From Pleurotus djamor (lineage: Eukaryota; Basidiomycota; Agaricomycetes; Agaricales; Pleurotaceae), in assembly GCA_029747585.1 (NCBI GenBank), contig JAPEVF010000086.1, positions 1 through 63,723 on the forward strand: a DNA stretch of 63,723 nt, in the 5' to 3' direction. The notes beneath the pieces are model-generated. The model saw only the letters and a program-made list of their open reading frames with translations. It searched no databases and was not told the DNA's origin. The translations under genes were made by a program, and so were the position numbers. Shown one piece after another: positions 1-14,181 of the stretch; position 1 is the first letter of the stretch; the number at the start of each line of letters is the position of its first letter.

Positions 1-397
1 GGGGACCTTGGANTACTTCCTGGATGCTTCCAATGGCTTTTCCGAGCGCCCGTGGATAGGGGTGCAGGGGCTATAATGTTAAACGAATGGTCGGTACATG
101 GAGGAGGGGTCGCCGAGGGTAGATTCGAGGGNTCATTGTATGGTGATACACTATCATTGCAGCTTAGAGTATGTATAGGAGCATGCAGGCTAGTGACATA
201 CCGGACTTGTTGAGCACGGTGTACAAGACTAGCGTCCCAATCTTTGGCCAATCGATATATATTCCTCGTACGTAGCTTTGGCGTAGCCTACGTCTACCCA
301 GCGGTTCGTATACTGGCTTGTAGCAATCCTCCTGAAGATTCACAGACGGAGTCACAAGGAGCGCTGGCTGCGGAAGTGTCGCTCGTAGCCAACCCAT
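1..397 (-). CDS. possible partial gene at left edge, product unknown
   Basis: On the minus strand, 397 to about 208 gives an open, protein-like stretch (with GWLRATLPQPALLV and YVRGIYIDWP). A possible donor lies just after it. An acceptor-like CATTATAG sits at about 71-78, and the remaining bases 1-70 again read like protein (HPYPRALGKAIGSI). This looks like the 3' part of a spliced gene running off the left edge. I do not recognise the family, an N at position 12 lies inside it, and no stop or start can be assigned. Chance open frames are a real alternative. Confidence 0.25.
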
Positions 398-1766
398 TCT
401 GAAGTTGGGCGCTGTATCCTAGAACAGCGGGCTGTAATCATCGCAGGCACATGGAGCGTGGCGACAAATGGTCAACCATAACGCTGGGGGCAGCAGAAGT
501 GAACGACTTGGACTTTTGAGTGAAGCGCTCAGGGCTCGGAGCTACTATATCGATTGCATCAAGCTTGCTTCAAGCGCGTCCGAAGCGCGTCGAGCTTCAA
601 CGTCTTCAACCATTAACAACCCGTTCGCGCATCGACTCTACAAACCGTATGGATATCAGTATGCGAGCAAGCCTTGACAGCCCAGAATTTTTGATTGACA
701 CACCGAAAAACGTCGCGACTCTTGACTCGCCATGATCGCTTCACCCGACCACCCTCATGCTGCCCTCATGCGAGACTATCCAATCCAACGCAACGAGGAG
801 ACAAACCGACGTTGGCTACGGTCTTTCCCAGAGTGTGCGCCTCCTTTGCGAAGAACTACACCTCTGACCCCTTGGGTCGTCGACATCAATGAACAAAGGT
901 GTTCCGACGCTGCGCGAATTGGGTGAAAATGGCAAAACTCTAACGATCGAACCAGTGCAACTCTTCAAATTCATTGGAAGGAATATCAGCGGTGGGATAC
1001 CGAAGGAATCAACACTCGGCTTGTGCTTGTGCGAGGTCATGAAGATGAGCGTGTTGTTGTTGTTGTTGGTTTGGTGTAAAAGGTTGTCCACTCCTGTCTC
1101 TCGGTCTTAGTGTCTCAACGTTCTGATGCAAGCTGGGATGTCTAGTTAACACACTGCAACCCATAACAGTTGGACTAAACTGTCGACACGAATCGAACAG
1201 GGTCTGTCCTGGGCCTGCATAATCATATGTTTTTTTTCTCTGGACTTCGAAACCAATCGACCAGTGATACTTACCTCCGGCTGATCATGACTGGCAAGTA
1301 CCGATGCGTTACCCTGGATATACGTCACTCATCCCCGCGTCCTTTTCAGATACTCATACACAGCATGTCGCTGGTCGTGCAATCTTCAACTCCATTTTCT
1401 TCCCAATAATCATGTCGGGGGAAGCTGCACAGGCTTCAAGATTCAGCAAGCTAACTACATGTGCTTATTTCATGGTGATCACGACCGCTTGGGCACCCCC
1501 ATCCCCGCCTTGGGTTAGCAGCGAGTCTCCGGACGTTTTCATGGTCGGAAACTCCCTAGTAATCCGTCACGCGTCGACTTGGACGGCCAAGGGTTACGCG
1601 TCAAGAAACCTGACGTGCATTACACCCAACGCGTCTTCGTTGTGTTACTCAATCCCCTTATCGACACTTACAGATCCTCCTCCAACCTGTCAGCGCTCTT
1701 CCAGCCACCGTCAGTAGCTTGCTTCGCCACCTCTTGGTTCTTGGTACTTTGGAAGAACTTGAGGAT
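398..1766. other. no supported gene
   Basis: Only short overlapping open frames with no recognisable protein sequence. A (TTG)n run lies near 1051-1075. I see no RNA gene. Confidence 0.5.
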
Positions 1767-1774
1767 TATAAAAT
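1767..1774 (+). promoter_or_regulatory. TATA-like box upstream of the secreted-protein gene
   Basis: TATAAAAT about 220 nt before the ATG at 1992, followed by a long pyrimidine-rich stretch (about 1800-1980), as is common before fungal transcription starts. It implies a 5' UTR near 190 nt if used. Confidence 0.4.
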
Positions 1775-1991
1775 GGGTATCCATCGTCTCAGTGTTACCC
1801 ATCAACTTCCCTCCTTTCTTCGTTCTTTCTAGCCTGTGGCTCCCTTCGCTTTTCCCTTCTTCACGCCAACCTTTAATCCCGGCCTAGTTTTTTTTTGCCG
1901 TTGAATATTCCCCTTGCTTTTACACACGATCTCTCCCCTCCTTCGCACTTTCGCCCTTTTTTCACTCTTACTTAATATTTTATCTGCCACG

Positions 1992-4497
1992 ATGCGCTGC
2001 TCTGCTTTCGCCCTCGTCTCTCTCCTTGCATACCTTTCTTCTGTCAACGCCGCAAACGACTGGACCGTTCCTTGCAATCAAGGTCGATGCTCGTACGACA
2101 TGCCTCAAGCTGAGGGCGGTGCCGCGGGTAGCATATCCATCGTTCGTTCCTCGTCCATTTAGCCTTTATCATCCAACACTAACGCGAGACATCTGACAAT
2201 AGTGGGGCTCCCCCGGTGCCATTGCCGACATTACCCAAGCTGGAGGATGGATGATCCTTGACTGTGACAAGACCAAGACCGAACAGGACATTCGACTTGT
2301 CTGCAAGAGCGATGATGCTCAAGGTGCCGGCTGTGATGTAAGATGATACACTTCTAAGTTTTCCACTAGTCCTTGACGCGTCCTTTTTACCTTAGCTCTT
2401 GGACCAGAATGGAGGTGCAGAGGGCAAGATCGTCCGCCTCCCAGAAAGTGTCAGTACAACTCAGCAAATTCATGACATTAGACGCGTCCTGATATTTATG
2501 TTGGTAGTGTGGTGCCAATGCCTTCGCTCGGGTTGCTCGTTCATGGGTGCATGAAGACCAAAGCCTTCCGGAGGGGGCGGCACCCAAGATCGCTCGCCGA
2601 CAGAATGCTCCTCCACCACAAGTCCGCGGTCTTACTATAGACACGAAGTTCAGCGAAGCCGAACCCAAGTGAGTCAGACTCATAATTCACTCTATCGATT
2701 TCGTATCCTTACTCGATGTTCTTAGGAATGGAGAAGTTATGATTGCCATCGAGGTGAGCAAACCTTTTCAACGATCCGAAGTTTAAATGTTCGATAGCTG
2801 ACGCTTCTTAACAGGGAACAACAATCCCTGGTCAGAACGGTAACTTCACCGTTACACCTCCTACCACCCAGCGTCGTAGTCGCATCTACTCTCGCAATGT
2901 TGTGTCAAGTTTTATCTCCCGCGTTTACGACTGTAAGTTCCTTAGACTAGTCTTACGGTTCTCCCCTCATCCAACCTATCATAGCATTCCTCAAGCTCAG
3001 CCAGAGTGACATCAAACGGGCCGCCCCTGTCAAATTCAAGGGGACGTTACCTATCTTCGAGCAACAAGTCAAATGTGGCGCAGTCACTGCGAAAGTCAAG
3101 GGATCTGCAGGTGCTGATGTCGACACCACTGTTGTCGTTGGCGTCGGCGCCCTTGGTACTCTTACTAAGCCCGCGAAACTATCTGACCTTGGCATTACCA
3201 TCGGTACGCACATTTTCCTTCATCTTATCCACACAGCGATGCTGAGTGACTGTTAATAGGTATCGATGGTACCATTGAAGGATCGCTTACAATGTCAGGT
3301 AACCTCGCAGTAAGTCGTGCTCAAGGTGTCATGCGTATAAGGTTGGTATTGATCGCAATATAGGGTTCCATTGATGGTACCAAGGAACTCTTCAGCGTTG
3401 GCCTTCCGGGCTTGAGCTTCCCTGGGTAAGTCTAATCGTTTCTTCATACTCAAAATGCAAGGGTAGTTTGCTGATAGCCCGATCTCAGCCTTTTCGAAGT
3501 TGGTCCCTTTTTCAAGATAGAAGCCAAAGCCGAAGCCAAGCTGGACGTAAATGCCGATCTGGATGTTGGTTCGTACATCCTCCATCCTTATTCTCTCGAG
3601 CAGAGGGCATAATTTATATTCTATAGGTTTCAAATACCGTGCCAACGATGTTCGCGTGTTCTTCCCCCGATCTGATAGACATCCCCCCAAAGGCCAGTTC
3701 ACCCCAGAACAACGCCGTGAGTGTTACGTTAGCCATAGCATTTATCCGATGATGGTTTTAATCGCCCATCACAGCCTTGTCTCTTTCCATCAGCCCCTCG
3801 GTCGCCTCAAGCGCTAGCGTTGAGGGCCATTTCATTCCCAAGATTGCCCTCGGCGTGAATGGGCTGGGCAATAAGGCGGATATTTTCATCGATTTGGACA
3901 GCCGAGCCACCGTCAAAGCTACCCTCAAGACCTCCGCCAAAGGCACCCTCAACGTCCGGGACAGCGACGCTGACATTCGAATCGCCGAGATGAGCTCTGA
4001 CGACGACTTGGCAGCTGAGGCCTCCTCGAATACTCTCGAAGCCAGACAAACTGTGACAAAGACACCCGCCGACACTGCCTCAGCCGAAGTGAATGGCTGC
4101 CTCACTGCGACCGCGGACCTTTCCGTCAACCTTGGTGCCGAGTCTTCGTTCCTCGGGCTCTTCGACAAGGAGAACAAGATTGAATTCCCGGTTAAGAAAT
4201 TCACATTATTTGAGGTAAGCTTTCCGCCTAAGCTCCTTCTGTGGAGTTTCGTTTCATTATCGTAATGGGCGCTGAAATTGTTGGTATTTTCAGACACCTG
4301 GATGCGCTAAGGTCAACAGCCGAGAGCTCCATGCTGGTCGCCGTGCTCACAGCAGAGATATCTCCTTGGTGAAGAAGGAGGTTTCTGTTCTCGCGAAGCG
4401 CAGACTGGAGTGCACGGCGACGACCCTGGCTGGAAACGTTGTTTCCGTGGTGCGCAACTTCCTCGGAAAGCCCACCGAAGTCACTGGCCAGATATAA
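1992..4497 (+). CDS. secreted protein of unknown function, multi-exon
   Basis: The first ATG (1992) opens a clear signal peptide (MRCSAFALVSLLAYLSSVNA) followed by NDWTVPCNQGRCSYDMP. About ten short introns are visible, for example 2141-2202, after which the frame resumes with WGSPGAIADITQAGGWMILD. Spliced exons run through CGANAFARVARSWV, a charged central part, a segment rich in alternating small residues (VKGSAGADVDTTVVVGVGALG, beta-like), and a long exon ending before 4215. The last exon ends in a basic C-terminus (VKKEVSVLAKRRLEC) with the stop at 4495-4497. The pattern matches a family of secreted basidiomycete proteins that I remember only as a domain of unknown function (possibly DUF7223; unverified). 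No catalytic motif is visible. Extracellular location is inferred from the signal peptide, and no TM segment follows it. Confidence 0.75.
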
Positions 4498-4721
4498 TTT
4501 GGATATAATCCAATTCACTCACACCCACATTCGTTTACTTATACACATGGACACTTGTTTGGAGTGCTATCCCTCGTTCTCTATACCCTAGGCTGGTGCA
4601 TCTGTTTATTTTGTGTTTATTTTTGTATGTAGTGGTCAATGAGGAACAACGTTTCTTCCGTGCATGCGTGCGAACTTCTTTTTGTCTTTCCTTTTTGACC
4701 AACAATGCCTCGACGATCCTG

Positions 4722-4905
4722 GTCGTGTGCACGCTCCCTGCATTATCGACATGAAGCCGGCGGTAAATAGGCCACTGGCTTTCGGGAACTTGTAGCCTTG
4801 CTTATTGGCACTTTTAACGATGCTTGCGCGTACGATTCGTCGATTTTGCTAATTTCGGTTACTGGAACCTCTTTTCACTGCCTTGTTCCATTCTCCATCG
4901 ATGTG
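4722..4905 (+). repeat. dispersed direct repeat, copy A
   Basis: Similar to 7230-7412 in the same orientation. Shared blocks include TCGTGTGCACGCTC, TGCATTATCGACATGA, CCGGCGGTAAATA, AATTTCGGTT and CCATTCTC-ATCGATGT, in the same order and spacing. By eye, identity is roughly 75-80% with a few small gaps. The copies flank the kinase-like gene at 5257-6718. No coding potential is evident. Confidence 0.8.
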
Positions 4906-5256
4906 ACTGCGGAACGAACTCATCTGATCTCAAAGAAGCGAGGCCTGCAGTTCGTGGAAGCCCAGTGTTCCCGGTGGGCTGTTGCACTTGCAAGGGGAGC
5001 CCACTTGACGCAACAACTCATGCACTCTGGACGGCACGACCCTCTGGACGATGGATCCCATGCGCAGGGGTTTCAAATATATATGTTCACTCCTGTGCAG
5101 GCCAAAGCTGCAGTCTGCCTTTTCATCTATACCGATCAATCCGCTCAACCCCCGAACAAAGCAACCCTTCAAAGACCACCCTGAAAGTATTTATTTTAAC
5201 TTCATAATGATTGCTCTCCGTGCTAGATCTTTGTTTCTCTTCCCCCTCCACTTACG

Positions 5257-6718
5257 ATGCCCCAGTCCCTCACTGCCTCTACTTCAGTCATGCAGACCAC
5301 CAAACCAGCTGTTTCTAGCTCGCTGAGGATCGATACGTATCCTTCGGAGCAGGCAAAGACCGTGGCAGCCTACCCCTCCGATATAGACGCCTCGGACAGT
5401 GGGAGCGCAAGTGACTCTACTGTTGAAGACTTGGACAGCGTTATGGACCAGTATAACTTCGGTCATCCATTAGAGCGCATGCCTATTATACCGTCCCGAT
5501 ATACCTATGGGGTCCCTTCTCACAATATGGAGCTAGGAGATGGAGAAGATGCTAGGGATGACGATTCGTACAGCGAGTACTCCGAGTCCGAGTGCTCTAC
5601 GTCGTCTAGTATGAGCTACGATATGTGCGCCTGCTTCATATTTCCTCCCTTGTCTATGTTACTGACGCATCTCTCTTATTAAAGTGATTTTGAGGCCATT
5701 GTAGACGACCTTATCTCTGAACTCGACCACGACTTACCCAAGTCCCGCAACCTGGTGGGTTTCTGTTTGACCATTGAATGTATTACCTGATTGAGATCCG
5801 ATCTGACCTTTTGTAGATCCGTGTGGAAGCCTCCTCCCCTTCCGCACACGACGCATTTGTGATCAGACCTCTCTCCGAAAATTCTCTGTCAAACGAATAT
5901 GACATCCTCATGTCTTTCAACACATCTGAAGCACGACTAGATCCGTGGAACCCTGTACCACACGTCCTGTCTGTCGTGAACAAGCCGCAGCCCAATGCAA
6001 ACCTTCCGGCATCAATATTCGTCTGCTTGGAATGGCTAACCAAATACGATGATCCACCGTTTCAGACGGTCGCAAATTACATTGACTTTATCCGCCAAGC
6101 ACTCGAGGTGAACTTGCACTTCTCTTTGGAGTTTCAAGGAGGAATATTCAACAACCGTTTGACAGGGCCTTACTTTCCTCCACGAACATCATGTCACATC
6201 TCTCAACTTTAGCACGCCCGATTCCTTCATGGTGGACATCGGACGTCGGAATACGTGGCTACATACCAATGTCCCTATTTCACCTTGTCTCGACCCTTCT
6301 TCGAAAACATGGCCCTCCTCACACCTTGCCTCACACGAGCTACCACAGCACGTATCTTCACAGCCATTCGATCGGACGCGCTATCCTGTCCGGTATTTCT
6401 ACGTGGACTTCTCCACTGCAAAGATCTTCGACAGGTTCGAACCAAGCCAGAGAGAGCTGTATCAAACTGACGTGATGGACTGCGGGAAGCTAATAGACGG
6501 ATTGCTGACGAAGGTGAGCGAAACCCATATCATCCTCAATTCGCTGTATGGCCATGCTCATTCCATTCTTATAGGTTCCTTCGGTGGCTCCGAAGATGAA
6601 AGCTTTGGTCAATGCTATGACGTCTGGGACGTTCGGAGCAGATGATTCAAGAAAGCTTTTCGATGCGTTATGCAAGTCACTTGAAGCACGCCTATTTGAA
6701 CAACTCTCCAGTGAATAG
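5257..6718 (+). CDS. fungal kinase-like protein, probably a pseudokinase
   Basis: The start at 5257 precedes a low-complexity acidic/serine-rich N-terminus (SGSASDSTVEDLDS, SEYSESECSTSS). Short introns are spliced near 5625-5683, 5755-5817, 6109-6166 and 6513-6573. The middle reads SIFVCLEWLTKYDDPPFQTV, then YIDFIRQALE|GLTFLHEH across the 6109-6166 intron. This is the C-lobe start of the kinase-like proteins common in Agaricomycetes, where LxFLHExxVxHRD is usual. Here the catalytic loop reads HHVTSLNFSTPDSFMVD: the HRD aspartate and asparagine are missing. No Gly-rich loop or VAIK lysine is visible. The C-terminus (RYFYVDFSTAKIF and the Ser/Glu tail) is typical of the group. I infer no phosphotransfer activity. 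It sits between the two copies of a 185 bp repeat. Confidence 0.65.
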
Positions 6719-7229
6719 TCTGATCAAAACTCACATTGCATCCTTTATGTCTCGCAATATAAGTATCTGTATTATAACACTAGTATCTATGACCTAGAGC
6801 GTATACTCTATATCTGTCCGTAAGGATGCATGATTACCTGTATAAAGTATACCATCCACTTCGTGTCATGTAATCCTCAGGCATCGCTGCGCATGGTATA
6901 CTGGCTGCCATGCAGAGAAGTTAGTCAGTCAGCTGAAGCAAGTAGACCGCCTTGACTTATGCCTTTGCGTGAGGTAGCTTGTGTGTTTTGGTCCAAAAGT
7001 TTTCGAGTTTTTGAAACCTGGATCCAGGCTCTTCCTTGAAGCTTGAACGTTGAACGTTTGAACCATAATCATGTCCTCCGCCACCGCAAGCTCTGGCCAG
7101 TGCTTTCAAACCGAAAGTCACGAAACGCCTCTCGGTTGATGCATAGCGGTGATTATTTTATTTCCCCTCCTCTCGATTATCGATGTATGCAATTCCCAAC
7201 TTGATAAAGCAGAATTGTCCACATCCTCA
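6719..7229. other. no supported gene
   Basis: AT-rich 3' flank of the kinase-like gene. No convincing coding sequence or RNA gene. Confidence 0.5.
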
Positions 7230-7412
7230 GTCGTGTGCACGCTCACTGCATTATCGACATGACACCGGCGGTAAATACGCCATTGGTTTTGGCAGCGCCT
7301 ACTGGCACCTTTGGCATTACGATTTATCACTTTTGTTAATTTCGGTTGCTGGAGCCTCTTTGTGACCATTTACTGTCTTATTCCATTCTCTATCGATGTT
7401 ACATGCGACTAA
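7230..7412 (+). repeat. dispersed direct repeat, copy B
   Basis: Second copy of the repeat at 4722-4905, same orientation, about 2.5 kb downstream. It contains the matching blocks GTCGTGTGCACGCTCACTG, CATTATCGACATGA, CCGGCGGTAAATACGCCA, TTTTGTTAATTTCGGTTGC and TCCATTCTCTATCGATGT. Outside these limits the two flanks do not align by eye. Confidence 0.8.
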
Positions 7413-7519
7413 GATGATGGGCAACAGGACGGTACTACGTCGTTAATTGTTCATAGCAGGAAGATGAAGTGGATCATCAAGCCCAAGAGGCTGCGAGGAC
7501 TGTGACCATGTACCTAGAA

Positions 7520-9363
7520 TCAATACGAACACTCAGCCGAAAGGAAAGCAGATACCCTCAAAGAGTGCTCACCGGAAGCAAGGCCTTCAATACGATCCAC
7601 CAAGCAAAAGTGAATGCTATCAAACAAAGGAGCTACGTCCTGAGGCGCGATGAGCTTGACCTGTTGTTCGCAGGAAACAACGATAAGATTGAGGGTTGCA
7701 CCAGGGAATTGATCCAGAAGCTGGTCAAACCCGGACTTCTTTGCACCATGTTCCGGAGACAGCGTAAACTGAAACACAAAGAGAGCATTGGTGTTCAGGT
7801 TGTAGATGAAACTGTCGAAGGAGGCTTGGTTGGACGCAGCGGGGCGGTAATAGGCAGTTTTCTGAGGCAGCGCCTTCGCCTTTAGCTCGGGGCCAGTAAA
7901 AATGATGATAGGTAGAGGGAGAACGGAGACGGGTAGAGTGGCGGCATTACCAATTGAGATTGAAGGGAAAGGGGAAGTGATGAGTGAACGGATGATGGGA
8001 GCTGACAAGGCATCTGGCATAGAAAAGTGAACGTGTTCATGTTGTGTCGTCGCGAAAGCTCGCAATGGCCAAGGACTTTTGTAATGCAGGCGCTCATGCA
8101 TGGCGCCCTCAAAGGTGCAACCCGCAAGTGCACGTGCTGGTGTATATTTCACGCAAAGCTCGAAGAAACTTGTCTGGACTTCGGCCGCGACGTGGATAAG
8201 CCTAGTGTGGACAAGGTAGGCTATGAACGATGACATTATGGTCGCAGTGACCGAGTGTCTGTTGTTTGTGGGGACGAGGAGGAATAGTTGATGAGAGAGC
8301 TCGTTATCGGCGACGTCGACTGCCCCCCCAGACAGGACAGCCTGAGCACGAGATACGGTCTCCGCCGTAATTCGGGAGATCTCATCGGACAACCTGCTGA
8401 GATGGATGTTGCAAGCTTCCGTGTTTATGAGGGATTTGATGAGTCTCAATGACGGGCCAAAGTAGGCGTAAACTATCTTGGCTGTCTGAACGTCAACACC
8501 TGAGAGGCGAGCACTAGGACCAAAGCAAACATGAATGTTTGGAGGGACACGACGGGATGAAGCTAGGCGTACCAGACAGTGGCTTCACCCAAGGTGGGTG
8601 GGGCCACGAACCATGATTTAATTTGCAGATCCGACTTTTGGGCCCAAGAAAAGCGCGCCTTTCTGGATGAAGCAGCTTCCACAATGTAAACGATATTAAG
8701 ACAACGGTCCCAGGGGGTTAAGGAGCGAGGGGTCGAATCGAAAAGCCAAAACATGTGCTTCAACTCGGCCCTGTTTCTTTGGGCGACGATACCGAATTCC
8801 TGTTCCCCCAGAGTATAGACGCCTTGTTTGCAGACAAAAAAGACCGAGTGGGCGTCTGCCTGGAAGAAAAAAGGCACTTGGTACTCCATGAGAACTACGG
8901 AGAGATAATATAGAAACGTGGTTTTCCCTAGGCAAGCTTGGTTCAAAGACAGAGAAAATAGAGAATAGAACGGGTTGGTCTTACCAGTTGCTGGAGACCC
9001 TCTGATAATGATGCCACTGGTTGCTGCCTGTGATGTTAAGAGTCGGGCTTGTTGTTCAGAGAGAGTGGGAGTGTCATCGTCCGGGAGCTGTGCTGGAGCG
9101 TCGTCTGTAGCTGGGGGAGATGCTCGGATTACGGTAGCGCGCAGGGCGATGGTATCGCGCAATGCTAAGATGTACTCGGACCTGAGAAGGATGGTTTGGG
9201 TTGGGCAATTTAGGAGGGATAACTCGACATTGATTGTTGGGTAATCGTAGCGATACTCGATGCGAGTCTTTCGGCCCCAGTGACTGGCCAGCAGTAGCGG
9301 ATCCTCCTGGTCTGGCTTTTTCAATGCTACTTCAGCGATGGCACTGATCAGGCTTGCAGACAT
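7520..9363 (-). CDS. P-loop NTPase, retrotransposon-hot-spot/Crinkler-like
   Basis: The ATG at 9363 starts a protein with a Walker A motif, GSPATGKTTF, completed only after removing a 57 nt intron (8928-8984) that splits the Gly and Lys. It continues with LYYLSVVLMEYQVPFFFQ and HSVFFVCKQGVYTLG. A second intron (about 8522-8573) joins the N-terminal part to YAYFGPSLRLIKSLI and a roughly 300-residue C-terminal domain ending at 7520. The order (P-loop, 'fxyxLxxxLxxxxPvffq', then an xxYGPSxR element) is the pattern I know from large agaricomycete families related to retrotransposon-hot-spot proteins and Crinkler effectors. These are often expanded, strain-specific genes with NTPase-like N-domains. 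The role is unknown. A classical Walker B motif is not obvious by eye. It lies beside repeat copy B and next to the cluster but is probably not biosynthetic. Confidence 0.6.
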
Positions 9364-9675
9364 GGTTGAGTGGTTGATCGATTATGTCATATGGAAAGCC
9401 GGGCAAGGATTGGCCAAAAAAGGACGACTTTGAAGCCAAAAACCATATTTTTGAGACTCCTTCTCATCCGAATGTGTATGCCACGCAATCTTCAGCCCAA
9501 GGTGCCGTAGGGTGCGTGCTTAGCTGTTTTCGACCTGAAAGGAAGTCTGACTATACAGTATGAACCCACAAGTTTCAATGCGACGGCGAGAAAAAACATC
9601 GTGAATACGGTATACCAAATGAACCCGACCAATAATACTACACTGTGTAATTAAGCGGACAATGCATCTCCATCT
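9364..9675. other. intergenic, promoter of the NTPase gene and 3' flank of the halogenase
   Basis: About 310 nt. No coding sequence seen. The two minus-strand genes are tandem. Confidence 0.5.
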
Positions 9676-11716
<2,041 letters not shown>

Positions 11717-12209
11717 TGTTGAGCTTCTTCAACTTGATGAAGTCTTACAGCTTACAATCGCATTGTAGCCTCCATTAAATATGCCCAAAATTGACGGTTT
11801 CTCATATAAGTAGGCAGGTTTTGGATCTAAGAGTCGATCTACTTTGCGTCCTGAACCAGGAGGTGTGTTATCAGAATCGGAAATCAGAAGGATGAATCAG
11901 ACGTGGTATCGGACCTACCACCCTCATGCTCTCAGGACTGAGAACGTTCACGATGCAATCTGGAATACCTCTGATCATGATCAAATCACACACACACGTC
12001 CAAGCATCCGGTCATGGTGGAACCGGATTTACTGTTAGCGATCTCAGTGACTTCAAGTGAGATGATATTGCTGGAGCGGGTTTCCCTAGGACCCACTTCA
12101 CATCAAGAGAAGCAAAACATAATTCATCAAGCACATGGTATACCAACAAAAAAGTACAACGCAAATAACGAACAATCATGGAATACCACCATACGAGCGC
12201 GCAAGCGAA
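11717..12209. other. intergenic, halogenase promoter
   Basis: About 490 nt between the 3' end of the MFS gene and the halogenase start. Contains a CACACACAC run near 11990. No gene seen. Confidence 0.5.
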
Positions 12210-14181
12210 TCAATCGGCCGTACCATCACTGTTGGGAGACTTCTTGACAGGGGGGACGGTGTTTCTCATGAAAATTAGGACACATAACGCAAGGGTGGCG
12301 TCGAAAGCGAATAGGAACCAGAAACCAGCCGCTCTCCCACTGAAGCTCGTTGGGCCACCATGGTTGACTTCAACGCTTGTTTGGATTGAAGTGATGACAG
12401 CTGCTCCGGCAGCGGAGCCCAGTTGCAAAGCACACGTGAATATCGCGCCGACCACACCAGCGATGTGGGGCGGCGTCGCTGCAAAGATGGCGATGCTACA
12501 CAGTACACTTGTTAGATACGAGAGAATGGTCTGAATAATATAAGCACACTCACTTGGTGGTAGCGAAAACAATCGTCATCCCAGCGGTTCCGATGAAGAA
12601 ACCGGGGAAGGCAAAACGCCAGAAATGGGCTTGAGTATCTGCGAAAGGGAACAAAATGGTCCCTGCAAGAACGAGCACCTCTCCAAGCAAGATGACCCAT
12701 TTCAGAGGAAGCTTCTGTTGTAATACCGAGGCAACGCCCATGATCGGGAATGAAAGGAGACCCATGGGTAAGCTATAGAACATATGCCCATGAGGAGATG
12801 CTTCATTGAGAATGAAGCCCGTCAACTTACAAGCGCACGGCTACACTTATGGTTGACCAGCCAAAGACCTCTTGATAGTACCACGAGAACAAGAGCTGGA
12901 CGGAAGCCCACCACATGAATGGTTGTAGAGCCACTGCGGTGAGAATGGGAATATTCTCATACTTCCAGAGCATTGGAGGACTGTTGTGTTTATAGGTTGT
13001 TAGTGGACCAGGCTTGACACAGAAACAGAGCGCCATACACCGCAGCAAGTTCTTCGGGGAGTCGATATTCCCAGACAAAGAATAGGGCGGCGAGTAAGAC
13101 CGAAAGAATGAGTGGAACGATAACCTTTGCGTGAGCCCATCCATCCACGGAGCCCGAGGTTACGGCGAATACAAATAGAATGAGAGAAGCTGTACAACTG
13201 AGTGAGTGATGTAACAGGAAGCCCGAAGAGCAGTTACTTCACCGGTAAGCGTAAAGACTCCAATAAGATCCAAACGTTTGAAATACGTCTGCTCTCTGGT
13301 AGTTGAGAATGGTAAAAGCAACACGAAGGCCGAGATTCCCAAGACAAAGCTCAGGATGGTCGTGAAGTAAAGCACCCAATGCCATGAGGCAAACGACGTC
13401 AACGCAGCACCAATGATCAATCCTAGAACTGGAGAGGCGCGGGTTCAACAACAGAATGTGAACCAGTGAAACGAACGACTGACCGTTCCCTATTGCAGCC
13501 GCTCCAGCGAACGCTGCCATCGCCCGAGACTGGGGCTCAGGGTTTGGAAACATGCGGATGATCAGAGCCATGGCCGAGGGGATGTTTAATGCGGCGCCTA
13601 CGCGAGCACAGTCAATGGCAATGCTCTCTCTCGACGTAGACTTGTCGATATACATACCCAAGCCCATGAAGGCTCTGAGTAATATCAGAGGTATCTGGGT
13701 CCGAATGAAACCGGCACCCAGGGCACAGAAGGACATGAGGAGCATCCCAAGGACGAATATATACTCTAGAATAGTGGGAGTTTAGCTGTCTGCGGCAAGG
13801 GCTACGGTGGGACTGACTAGGGTTGAACAAGTCACTCAGGCGACCACTCTGTAGTAGACGATATGCACAAGTCTGATCAGGGTAGATCGAGTCGGGGGAC
13901 GGACATATACATACAGTGAGGAGAAAGGCAGCAAAGGTGAGTTGATAGGCACTGATGAGCCATACAGAGTTCCCGTTTGTAATGTTGAGGTCCGAGGCAA
14001 TGGGAGGAATGGCAGCAAAGAAGGAGGAGTTGTTGAAGGCATCAAGGAACTGAGCGAAGCAGAAGATGACCATGAGCAACGATTTGAGCAGAGTGGACTC
14101 TGAGGCGAGCGCATCGAGACCAGAGCTCGGAGGTCTGATGTCCTTGTCGCTTTCGCTTGCAGTCACTTTTTCCGAAGACAT
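12210..14181 (-). CDS. MFS transporter, drug:H+ antiporter type
   Basis: Membrane exporter, probably for the cluster product. The ATG at 14181 (MSSEKVTASESDKD) gives a short acidic cytosolic N-tail. An earlier in-frame start would add a non-conserved extension. Exons give successive hydrophobic helices: LLMVIFCFAQFLDAFNNSSF, WLISAYQLTFAAFLLT, SGRLSDLF (the loop 2-3 motif A, GxLxDxxG-like), MLLMSFCALGAGFI, LNIPSAMALIIRMFP, GLIIGAALTSFASWHWVLYF, VLGISAFVLLLPF, a pair around 13050-13190, and four more in 12210-12960 (for example FPIMGVASVLQQ, GFWFLFAFDATLALCVLIF). The total fits a 12-14 TM DHA protein of about 500 residues. The stop is at 12210. It is divergent from the megasynthase at 14425 with only 243 nt between them, which suggests joint control. 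Confidence 0.85.

Noticed and set aside
1185..1200. tRNA B-box-like GTTCGATTC on the minus strand
   Set aside because: The bases around it do not form a T-arm or acceptor stem, and no A box lies at the right distance.
3758..4297. Long minus-strand open frame overlapping the secreted-protein gene
   Set aside because: It is the shadow of a GC-rich exon of the plus-strand gene, which has a signal peptide and consistent introns.
4798..5207. Two overlapping plus-strand open frames before the pseudokinase
   Set aside because: They partly overlie the dispersed repeat, differ between repeat copies and show no protein family.
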